The notes under the pieces: model-generated
Databases searched by the model: none
Seen by the model: only the letters and a program-made list of their open reading frames with translations
What the model was told of the DNA's origin: nothing
Source of the DNA: JBFJVZ01 sp041623895
GTDB taxonomy: Bacteria > Planctomycetota > Planctomycetia > Pirellulales > Pirellulaceae
NCBI GenBank assembly: GCA_041623895.1
Contig: JBFJVZ010000283.1
Coordinates: 1 to 10,660, forward strand
DNA: 10,660 nt
Reading direction: 5' to 3'
Shown: positions 1 to 6,220 of the stretch, piece by piece
Layout of the letters: the number at the start of each line of letters is the position of its first letter
Position numbering within the stretch: the stretch's first letter is position 1
Program-made: the position numbers and the translations under genes

Positions 1-552
1 ACGATCAACCCGGCCGTGGCAACGCCTCCCTTTATTGTCGACCGGCAGATCGTCAGAACGTTGGACCAACACGTCGAACGTCGCGTAAGAAGTGGCCGCG
101 GACAACGCGAGCAGGATCGTCAACACAACTCGACGCGGATGATCGCGACCGGTCCATTGGATCAAGGCGATTCCGGCTGTTGCCAGCACCGCCGCATACC
201 AGACCGTGATTGGCAGCGACTGTTCACCAAGCAACGTTAGTAAGATCGCCACAAAGACAACTTTGACACCAAAAACAGGCGTAGCGATCGACACGTCACC
301 CCGATAGATCGCCAAAAATGTGAACATCAGGCCCAGCATGAACAAGCCCGCGATCACCGCTGGTTGCCAAAGCAAGGTCCACGGCTGACCCGGTCCACCC
401 AAAACCCAAAGGGTGGCGAAGGCAACGAAGGAGAATTCATTGGTGACAAATAACGTTGTGGCCGGACCGACACCCGCGGAGCCGGCGCGCTTGATCAGAA
501 TCAAGCCACAAACAAACAGAATGCTGGCCAGCAGCGGAAGTAATAAATGCAT
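1..552 (-). CDS. EamA/DMT-family membrane transporter, N-terminal part (cut by window start)
   Basis: This reading frame begins at the ATG on the complement of 550-552 and stays open for 184 codons to base 1, so the 3' end lies outside the window. The product is very hydrophobic, with about five membrane segments (roughly residues 2-19, 30-47, 60-77, 85-102 and 106-124) and perhaps a sixth near 132-150. The stretch around residues 80-125 (GDVSIATPVFGVK, then LLGEQSLP, then WYAAVLATAGIAL) matches the end of an EamA repeat: a small residue and proline in a helix, a Gly-Glu turn, then a last helix. These drug/metabolite-type carriers usually have about 10 helices and 290-300 residues, so about 60 percent is present. 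The last 20 codons (complement of 1-60) are unexpectedly polar for this position, which may be a loop or a frame disturbance. The substrate cannot be told. The nearest co-directional gene upstream ends at 675. Confidence 0.72.
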   Translation of the reverse strand, partial: MHLLLPLLASILFVCGLILIKRAGSAGVGPATTLFVTNEFSFVAFATLWVLGGPGQPWTLLWQPAVIAGLFMLGLMFTFLAIYRGDVSIATPVFGVKVVFVAILLTLLGEQSLPITVWYAAVLATAGIALIQWTGRDHPRRVVLTILLALSAATSYATFDVLVQRSDDLPVDNKGRRCHGRVDR

Positions 553-582
553 CTTGCCTGCTAGCTTGATGCCCTTTCTTTG

Positions 583-646
583 GTAGCGGAAGTCGGAACA
601 CTTCCGCGCAGCCGAGGATCTGCAGAATTCTCGCGAATTCCGCTAC
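583..646. repeat. Fold-back intergenic repeat (inverted arms with inner palindromes)
   Basis: Outer arms GTAGCGGAA (583-591) and TTCCGCTAC (638-646) are perfect reverse complements. Inside lie two further palindromes: GCGGAAGT (586-593) with ACTTCCGC (600-607) around a 6-base loop, and GAATTC (625-630) with GAATTC (635-640) around TCGC. The element fills most of the gap between the aldolase stop and the transporter start. A 14-base part (623-636) recurs in opposite orientation at 7788-7801, as expected for a dispersed repeat. It could also act as a terminator or RNA processing site, but there is no T-run on either strand. Confidence 0.6.
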
Positions 647-674
647 TTAGTTGCGATCGGCACAGGGAGTCCTG

Positions 675-1724
675 CTACTTTGCCGCTGCTGGCAGCAGTC
701 TTTCCACACTGGCGACGAAAGCCTCCACATCGTCCGGGCTGGTCGCCCAAGAGCACATCAAGCGGGATTTTCCGGCGCCGATGAAGTCGTAGAACTGCCA
801 GCCCTGGGCACGCAACCTTTCTGGCATCTCGCCGGGAAACTCAACAAACACCGCATTCGCCTGCACGGGCGCAACGATCTTCACGCCCTCGAGGTTGGCC
901 AGCTGGGCGGCAAGTTTCTGCGCCATGGCATTGGCGTGGCGGGCATTCTCCAGCCACGCTCCCGACGAGAGCAGGCCGACCCAGGGTGCAGCCAGAAACC
1001 GCATTTTGGACGCCAATTGTCCAGCCTGTTTGCATCGATACTCGAACTCATTGGATAGTTCATGGTCAAAGAATACGACGCAGTCACCGACGGCCATGCC
1101 ATTCTTGGTTCCGCCCATGCACAGAACATCCACGCCGCGCTTCCAAGTGACTTCCTTCGGCGCGATGTTCAAGGTGGCGATCGCGTTGGCAAACCGGGCA
1201 CCGTCCATGTGCAGATTCAGGCCCAACCGTCGCGTGGTTTCGTGCACTTGATCAAGTCGCGCGGCGTCGTAGACGGTACCGACTTCGGTTGACTGCGTGA
1301 TGCTGAGGACTTTGGGTTTGGGAAAATGAACATCGTTGCGTCGCCGCGCGGTATGCTGGACCGCGTCCAGATCGACGCAGCCGTTTTCCCCGGAAACCAA
1401 CAACAACTTCGTGCCGTTGGAAAAGAACTCGGGGCCGCCACATTCGTCGGTTTCAACATGCGCCAGCTCGTGAGCAATGACGCTGTGATAAGACTGGCAA
1501 AGCGAGGCGAGCGCCAGCGAATTCGCCGCCGTGCCGTTAAATGTAAAGAACACATCGCAATCGACCTCAAAAATCTCCCTCATCAGGTCGCTCGCTTGTT
1601 GAGTCCAAATGTCTTCGCCATAAGGTCTCGAGGGACCCGCATTGGCTTCGGCCATCGCTTGCCAGGCTTGCGGACAGATTCCGGCGGTATTGTCACTGGC
1701 GAACTGGCAACCTGGTTCGGTCAT
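675..1724 (-). CDS. Low-specificity L-threonine aldolase family protein (PLP enzyme, beta-eliminating lyase fold)
   Basis: Likely cleaves L-threonine or allo-threonine to glycine and acetaldehyde in the cytoplasm with pyridoxal phosphate. The frame opens further upstream (to 1856), but the ATG at 1724 is preferred: it puts the family's opening motif FASDNTAG at residues 8-15, gives 349 residues (the usual size), and has GGAG 11 bases upstream. Visible family signatures are HELAHVETDECGGPEF near residues 85-100 (active-site His), HMDGARFAN near 172-180 with the PLP-nitrogen Asp at 174, and GGTKNG near 204-209 with the Schiff-base Lys at 207. It is third in a minus-strand run after the sulfatase and the Tm-1-like gene, 70 bases behind the latter. 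Related beta-hydroxy-amino-acid aldolases cannot be excluded as the true activity. Confidence 0.9.
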   Translation of the reverse strand: MTEPGCQFASDNTAGICPQAWQAMAEANAGPSRPYGEDIWTQQASDLMREIFEVDCDVFFTFNGTAANSLALASLCQSYHSVIAHELAHVETDECGGPEFFSNGTKLLLVSGENGCVDLDAVQHTARRRNDVHFPKPKVLSITQSTEVGTVYDAARLDQVHETTRRLGLNLHMDGARFANAIATLNIAPKEVTWKRGVDVLCMGGTKNGMAVGDCVVFFDHELSNEFEYRCKQAGQLASKMRFLAAPWVGLLSSGAWLENARHANAMAQKLAAQLANLEGVKIVAPVQANAVFVEFPGEMPERLRAQGWQFYDFIGAGKSRLMCSWATSPDDVEAFVASVERLLPAAAK

Positions 1725-1794
1725 CGTCTTGGTGGCTCCGCAATTTGATCGCAGCATCGTTGGGTAGTAGATTCCCCGCGGCCCGGTCTTGGGA

Positions 1795-3015
1795 TTACGA
1801 GGATAGTTTTTTGGCAGACATGTTTTCGAGCAGCGCGGCAACGCACTGGGCCGCAAAATTGGGATCGTTGATCTCGCAATCCGCTTCGATCACCGGAATG
1901 TCGGCGCGAAGATCACTCTTCAAAGCCGAAAATAACGCCTGATCCGCCTGAGGATCATGAAACGACTGACCCTCGGCACTAATGATGCTGATCGCTTTGG
2001 TTGGAATCAACAAGGTGACGGGCGCCGTTGATGCATTCAACTTCCGGGCGATTTGGCGTCCCAACTGTGCACATTCCTCCGGCGTGGTTCGCATCAATGT
2101 CACTTGAGGATTGTGCTGATAAAAAACTCGACCGGCAAAACTCCGGGGCACGCTTTCTGGCTGGCCAAAGTTGACCATGTCCAAACAACCTGGCGTCACG
2201 ATTGCCGGAACTCCACAGCGGGCAGCTGCGTCAAGCCGCTCCGGGCCGGCAGTCAGAATGCCGCCGACCAGTTCATCGGCCAATTCGGTTGTGGTCACGT
2301 CCAAGACGCCGGCAACCATTCCTGATTCGATCAGCGACTCCATCGTCCGGCCGCCAATTCCAGTGGCGTGAAAGACCAGAACTTCGTAGCCGGCGTCCTC
2401 AAGCAACGCGCGACAATAACTCACGCACTCAGTTGTGTTGCCAAATTGGCTGGCAACGATCAAAGGCCGCTGGTTGTCTTCGTCGGCTTTCGACTGGGCC
2501 ATCGCGCAGACGGCCGCGGCGGCCTGTGCGAATACTCGCCTGGAGATTCGATTCAGGCCCGCCACGTCCACCATGCTGGGGAACATCACAATGTCTTTGA
2601 CATCCACGTAGGGTGCTGTGTTGCCGCTGGCCAGCGTGGACACCATGATTTTTGGGATACCAATCGGCAAAGCACGCATCGCTGCGGTGCCGATCGACGT
2701 CCCGCCGCCACCACCTAATGAGATCACACCGTCCACGTTTCGCTCCCGGTGCAGTTTCTCCAGCATTTTTGCTGCTGCGATCGTCATCGCTTTGATCGAT
2801 TCGCCTCGATCTTGCCGGTCGGCCAACTGGGTCAGGTCGACATCTCCAGCAGCGGCAACCTGCTGTCGAGTCACATCGGGGGTGACCGTCGGCGGCTGGA
2901 GGGTGCCGACATCGACTAATATCGCGTGGTGGCCGAGAGCACGGATTTGCTCGGCAACGAAGGCGTGCTCAGCGCCTTTGGTATCGAGCGTTCCGAGGAC
3001 GACAATGGTTGCCAT
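1795..3015 (-). CDS. Tm-1-like ATP-binding domain protein (UPF0261 family)
   Basis: At 406 residues it has the usual length of the bacterial UPF0261 proteins, which are related to the N-terminal half of the tomato virus-resistance protein Tm-1. The N-terminal domain (about 1-175) opens with VVLGTLDTKGAEH and carries the glycine-rich loop SLGGGGGTS at 99-107, followed by MRALPIGIPKIMVSTLASGN, typical of the family's nucleotide-binding half. The C-terminal domain (about 183-403) contains FHATGIGGRTMESLI (215-229), a conserved TPGCLDMVNFG stretch (274-284) and HNPQVTLMRTTPEE (301-314). The ATG at 3015 lies 6 bases after the sulfatase stop, so the two are probably translationally coupled; the ribosome site is weak. 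The biochemical role of bacterial members is not established as far as I know. Many occur beside a TIM-barrel PEP-hydrolase-like gene; none is present here. Confidence 0.88.
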   Translation of the reverse strand: MATIVVLGTLDTKGAEHAFVAEQIRALGHHAILVDVGTLQPPTVTPDVTRQQVAAAGDVDLTQLADRQDRGESIKAMTIAAAKMLEKLHRERNVDGVISLGGGGGTSIGTAAMRALPIGIPKIMVSTLASGNTAPYVDVKDIVMFPSMVDVAGLNRISRRVFAQAAAAVCAMAQSKADEDNQRPLIVASQFGNTTECVSYCRALLEDAGYEVLVFHATGIGGRTMESLIESGMVAGVLDVTTTELADELVGGILTAGPERLDAAARCGVPAIVTPGCLDMVNFGQPESVPRSFAGRVFYQHNPQVTLMRTTPEECAQLGRQIARKLNASTAPVTLLIPTKAISIISAEGQSFHDPQADQALFSALKSDLRADIPVIEADCEINDPNFAAQCVAALLENMSAKKLSS

Positions 3016-3021
3016 GATGAG

Positions 3022-4437
3022 TTATTTCTTTGCCTTGCCGACTTGCCTGGCGCGAGCCGGATCGTAGTCAGGATTGGGAGTCGGCATTTGTGCGCCGATC
3101 GATCTTTGCCATTCGTGAAGCGCTGCACGTAACGTGGCCGTCTTTTTCGGCAGCTTCGCAGCAAGGTCGTGTTGTTCACCGATATCGTTGGTAAGGTCGT
3201 AAAGCTCAACACGATTGTCTTCGTGGAATTCGATCAGACGATAATTAACGTCACGAACCGCACTGTAAGGACCATCTCCACCAGCGTGGTAGTGCGGGTA
3301 ATGCCAAAACAGTCTTCTCTCGTGCCAGCTTCTTGGATTCATGAGAAGGTGAGTGATGCTAAGGCCATCCATCGATTGGTTGTGGGCTGCATCACCGGCA
3401 GCACCGGTGATCTCGAGCAAAGTGGGGTAATAATCGATGGTCATGATCGGAGAATCTGAGACGCTGCCGGGTGTGGTGACCCCGGGCCAACGCACGATTG
3501 CGGGCACACGGACGCCTCCTTCGTAAGCAGAACCCTTTCCCCGTCGGAGCGGCAAATTTTCCGTAAATCCGTCATGTTTGCCATAGCGTTGTGTCAGCCC
3601 GCCGTTGTCGGAAGTAAAGATAACGAGGGTATTGTCGGCCAATCCATGTTGCTTCAGACTTTTCAGGACGCGGCCGACACTCTGATCCAGGCTCGCTACC
3701 ATCGCCGCATAGGTCGGGTTGTTATGGACCGCATCCGCGGCGACTTTGGATTTGAAGTGATCGACAAGATCGGCTCGGCCTTGAATGGGCGTATGAGGAA
3801 CGTTGTAAGCAAAATACAGAAAAAAAGGCTGCTCCTTGGAGTCGTCGATGAACTCGCAGGCTCGATCGGTCAGCCAATCGGTCAAGTAATTCGTGCCCGC
3901 CTTGGAAACGGTTCCTTTCTTGAGCATGTATCCCTTCGTTCCTGGCGGCCGACTGACCGAATAGTCGAAACCTTGGCTGTTTGGATCGGTTCCGGCAGAA
4001 TCGTCGCCGCGACCAGCAAGGTGCCATTTGCCGACATGACCGGTCTTGTAGCCGGCGGCTTGCAGAGCTTCGGCGATGGTGACGTAGCGCGGCTCAAGCC
4101 GCTTGGTCCAGTCGGGGATCCGCATTTTTGCGAAGGGGCGGTTTTGACCGGCGATGAAGTCCGTCAATTTCAAACGCGCGGGATACATTCCCGTCATGAT
4201 CGACGCCCGCGTGGGCGAGCAAACCGTGCAAGCGGTATAGGCGTTACTGAATTTCATGCCGGATGAAGCCAATTCATCCAGGTTGGGTGTCTCGTACAGA
4301 TCGCTGCCGCAGCAGCGCAGTCCCGTCCAGCCCAGATCATCCGCGAGCAAGAAGACCACATTTGGCTTTTCGGCAGCGGCAGCGATCCCCGGCAGGGCAA
4401 TCAGGATCGCGGCGACGAGTGAAAGAGGCGTTGGCAT
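3022..4437 (-). CDS. Secreted sulfatase, formylglycine-dependent (arylsulfatase type)
   Basis: Hydrolyses sulfate esters, probably from sulfated polysaccharides or other organic sulfates, outside the cytoplasm. A signal peptide is visible at residues 1-22 (hydrophobic core then AAAA before EKPNVVF). The metal-binding DD is at 33-34. The formylglycine motif C-S-P-T-R is at 73-77, inside CTVCSPTRASIMTG, so Cys73 would be oxidised by a formylglycine-generating enzyme. Other alkaline-phosphatase-fold signatures are GKWHL at 136-140, PHTP at 214-217, the second metal pair Asp277-Asn278 in TSDNGG, and Lys301 in RRGKGSAYEGGVRVP. The 471-residue length is normal. The start has a good ribosome site, GGGAG five bases before the ATG, and a fold-back repeat begins 16 bases upstream of it. 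It is the first gene of a probable operon with the Tm-1-like and aldolase genes. The substrate cannot be told. Confidence 0.95.
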   Translation of the reverse strand: MPTPLSLVAAILIALPGIAAAAEKPNVVFLLADDLGWTGLRCCGSDLYETPNLDELASSGMKFSNAYTACTVCSPTRASIMTGMYPARLKLTDFIAGQNRPFAKMRIPDWTKRLEPRYVTIAEALQAAGYKTGHVGKWHLAGRGDDSAGTDPNSQGFDYSVSRPPGTKGYMLKKGTVSKAGTNYLTDWLTDRACEFIDDSKEQPFFLYFAYNVPHTPIQGRADLVDHFKSKVAADAVHNNPTYAAMVASLDQSVGRVLKSLKQHGLADNTLVIFTSDNGGLTQRYGKHDGFTENLPLRRGKGSAYEGGVRVPAIVRWPGVTTPGSVSDSPIMTIDYYPTLLEITGAAGDAAHNQSMDGLSITHLLMNPRSWHERRLFWHYPHYHAGGDGPYSAVRDVNYRLIEFHEDNRVELYDLTNDIGEQHDLAAKLPKKTATLRAALHEWQRSIGAQMPTPNPDYDPARARQVGKAKK

Positions 4438-4453
4438 GATGTCTCCCGAAGAA

Positions 4454-4539
4454 TTTTATCAGGGGTCTGACCCGTTGCAGGGCACGCTCCATTTCCGGTT
4501 GCTGAACTGTGCTCGGAGAGGGTCAGACCCCTGATAAAA
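4454..4539. repeat. REP-doublet (REPIN-like) fold-back element upstream of the sulfatase
   Basis: Two 20-base arms, TTTTATCAGGGGTCTGACCC (4454-4473) and its exact reverse complement (4520-4539), enclose 46 bases. Each arm contains its own 11-base palindrome GGGTC-N-GACCC, so the unit is two inverted palindromes. That is the layout of REPINs mobilised by REP-associated tyrosine transposases. An inner stem GGGCAC (4480-4485) with GTGCTC (4509-4514, one G-U pair) extends the fold. No transposase gene is present in the window, so any mobilisation would be in trans. A MITE of another type or a structured leader are alternatives. Confidence 0.7.
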
Positions 4540-4618
4540 CAAAGCCTAGTCTATTTCATCTGCTGCCTGATTTGCAGCGTGGCACGGATGGTAATGTTTG
4601 AAAAGTCAGTCCGCGGGT

Positions 4619-4683
4619 GCTAGTGTTGCTTCAAGTCACTTTTTGCTCGTTACCCACAAGTTCAACGTGGAAGCAGCACTAGC
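4619..4683. repeat. Imperfect inverted repeat in the upstream region of the diadenylate cyclase gene
   Basis: GCTAGTGTTGCTTC (4619-4632) and GAAGCAGCACTAGC (4670-4683) are reverse complements at 13 of 14 positions with a 37-base spacer. It lies 141-205 bases before the cyclase ATG. It could be a structured leader, an operator-like site or another repeat remnant. There is no T-run, so it is not a terminator. Confidence 0.45.
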
Positions 4684-4823
4684 CGCAGGTGTTCGGGCAC
4701 CGACCGAGCGTTTAGACGTCGAACTCGGCGGGAGGGAGAAGGACAAGAGCTATTCTAAGTCCGACTTTTCGGATAAAACTTTAGGACCCTCCCATACACT
4801 TCCCATCGTTTCACACGCATCTT

Positions 4824-5771
4824 ATGGCGGTTCAGCGCCTTACCAAACACAACTCGGCGATGTTGCGCACGGCCCTGGGGCTGGTGCAGCAAATCAGCGC
4901 TGATGCGCTGATGGTGCTGCTGGAGGGTTCCACGGACTGGCGGCGGCTTGCTGAACTGTCGACGGAAGCTGGTAATGAGAAACCGGTGATTGTGGCGGTC
5001 GATTCAATCGACGATCTGGACGGGGCGGCGGAAGCTAATCTCAAGCCGCTCGCTTTGAATAAGGAAAAGGCTCCGTTGCTGGAGCGGCTCCAACACGCCT
5101 TGCTGGAAGCCGCCGCCAATGAATTGATCAAAACCAATGGCGAAATCGTTGCCCTGTATAGCGGATTCCAGCAAGGCCGCTGGGATTCGATTAGCCACCT
5201 CAAGTTGGACGAGCGGATGCGTCGCTTGACGACGCGAGATCTGCAGATGCTGGAGAGCAGCGTGCCGCTAAAGACAATCAAAGCGGTTGTTGATCTGGCC
5301 GTGCAGATTGGCTTGGAAGGGCGCGAAGGCAAACCGGTGGGAACACTTTTTGTTGTCGGTGACACACGCAAAGTCCTCGATCATGCCAGCCCCAGCGGTT
5401 TTGATTCGGTTCGCGGCTACAAACGTAAAGATCGGAACATCTTCGAGGGCAAAGTTCGAGAAGAGATTAAGGAAATTGCGCAGCTGGACGGCGCATTCAT
5501 TGTCAGCGCCGATGGCATCGTTGAACGCAGCCGGCAGATGTTGGAGGTCATGCACGAAGACTTGAACATGTCCAAGGGATTGGGAGCCCGGCACTGGGCC
5601 GCTGCCGCGATCACGCGCCGCACCAAAGCGATCGCGGTGGTCGTCAGCCAGTCGACGGGAAGCGTCAGGTTGTACAAGAATGGCTTCTTGATGTTGCAGA
5701 TCGAGCCAATGGACAAAGGCGTCAAGTGGCAAGACATCGCTTTCAAGCCACCGACCAGTAGCGAGGATTAG
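4824..5771 (+). CDS. Diadenylate cyclase, DacZ-like (DisA_N/DAC domain with N-terminal alpha/beta region)
   Basis: Predicted to condense two ATP into the second messenger c-di-AMP. The catalytic DAC domain covers about residues 145-290, with the DGA motif at 222-224 (LDGAFIVSADG) and the second motif at 254-260 (GARHWAA), followed by ITRRTKAIAVVVSQSTGSVRLYKNG. The usual RHR triplet is R-H-W here. The first 140 residues form an alpha/beta region (ISADALMVLLEGSTDW, then KPVIVAVDS) rather than the membrane helices of CdaA/DacA. The helix-hairpin-helix DNA-binding tail of DisA is absent. This layout resembles archaeal DacZ, whose N-terminal domain is pyruvate-kinase-like. The ATG at 4824 has no clear ribosome site; a second in-frame ATG at 4860 is possible. 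The gene stands alone on its strand, and its TAG overlaps the convergent lipoprotein gene's TAA by 3 bases within a 4-base CDS overlap. No phosphodiesterase or c-di-AMP target gene is visible nearby. Confidence 0.88.
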   Translation: MAVQRLTKHNSAMLRTALGLVQQISADALMVLLEGSTDWRRLAELSTEAGNEKPVIVAVDSIDDLDGAAEANLKPLALNKEKAPLLERLQHALLEAAANELIKTNGEIVALYSGFQQGRWDSISHLKLDERMRRLTTRDLQMLESSVPLKTIKAVVDLAVQIGLEGREGKPVGTLFVVGDTRKVLDHASPSGFDSVRGYKRKDRNIFEGKVREEIKEIAQLDGAFIVSADGIVERSRQMLEVMHEDLNMSKGLGARHWAAAAITRRTKAIAVVVSQSTGSVRLYKNGFLMLQIEPMDKGVKWQDIAFKPPTSSED

Positions 5772-6199
5772 GCTGCTTTCGGCTCGTCGGTTTCGTATCG
5801 ATTTGGTCCCAAGGGCACCTGCTCCTTGTCGCCATTTTCCAGCTGAAACGTGACGGCAAGATCAGCTTCAAGCTGTCTCGCCTCGGTTTCCTCTAACTCT
5901 TCGGCGATGTAACGCTTCTTGAGTTCGACATCCAGGTACTCCACCGCCAATTTCGTTGCCACACTGGTAACGATCAACGCGACTCCCAGAACACGCACAC
6001 CCGGAGTGGGCAGCATCACGACCCGGGCTCCGATCACGTAAGCAACGATCGCAAAACCTCGGAGAGCGACCGTTCCTTGCTGTAGCGTTTCGGTGTCGAG
6101 TTCCGCAATTTTGCCGTCGACGGTTTCGCGGTCACATCCTGCAGCGGCGGGGATGGTAGCCGCCACAATCAGCATTCGACGTCGGTTGATTGGTTGCAT
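5768..6199 (-). CDS. Small predicted membrane lipoprotein of unknown function
   Basis: A 143-residue protein I do not recognise. It opens with a positively charged segment (NRRRM) and a hydrophobic stretch ending in the lipobox-like AAGC at 19-22, so Cys22 may be lipidated. Two hydrophobic segments follow at about 44-62 and 67-87, then a highly charged, probably helical stretch (90-115) and a short tail with VTFQLENGDKEQVPLG. The ATG at 6199 has AAGGA eight bases upstream and lies 21 bases after the phosphofructokinase stop, so the two probably share a transcript. Its 3' end overlaps the convergent cyclase gene by 4 bases. A role linked to the kinase is possible from position alone, but nothing in the sequence supports one. 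Confidence 0.7.
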   Translation of the reverse strand: MQPINRRRMLIVAATIPAAAGCDRETVDGKIAELDTETLQQGTVALRGFAIVAYVIGARVVMLPTPGVRVLGVALIVTSVATKLAVEYLDVELKKRYIAEELEETEARQLEADLAVTFQLENGDKEQVPLGPNRYETDEPKAA

Positions 6200-6220
6200 G
6201 ATCGCAGTCCTTCCGGCTCG

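Larger units (their letters stand above)
4438..4823. other. Divergent intergenic region between sulfatase and diadenylate cyclase genes
   Basis: No gene is supported in these 386 bases. The sulfatase side holds the 86-base fold-back element (4454-4539). The cyclase side holds a small hairpin GCTGC/GCAGC (4562-4566, 4574-4578) and an imperfect inverted repeat (4619-4632, 4670-4683). Promoters for both genes should lie here, but I find no convincing -35/-10 pair; TATTCT at 4751-4756 is a possible -10 without a good partner. There is no obvious Shine-Dalgarno before the cyclase ATG at 4824. Confidence 0.5.

Noticed and set aside
1725..1856. Upstream extension of the threonine aldolase (44 extra residues)
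   Set aside because: The extension overlaps the Tm-1-like gene's 3' end, is not family-like, and the ATG at 1724 matches the family N-terminus.
3574..4266. Long plus-strand open frame of 230 codons inside the sulfatase gene
   Set aside because: It is antisense to a gene with all catalytic motifs intact; a GC-rich reverse-strand shadow is the simpler explanation.
4540..4823. A c-di-AMP riboswitch before the cyclase gene
   Set aside because: I could not recognise the ydaO-type conserved blocks; only simple inverted repeats are visible.
4598..4903. Plus-strand open frame of 101 codons upstream of and overlapping the cyclase start
   Set aside because: It has no recognisable domain, no ribosome site and mixed composition, and it runs through the inverted repeat into the cyclase gene in another frame.
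4832..5371. Minus-strand open frame of 179 codons inside the cyclase gene
   Set aside because: It is antisense to a clear DAC-domain protein and shows no family signature.
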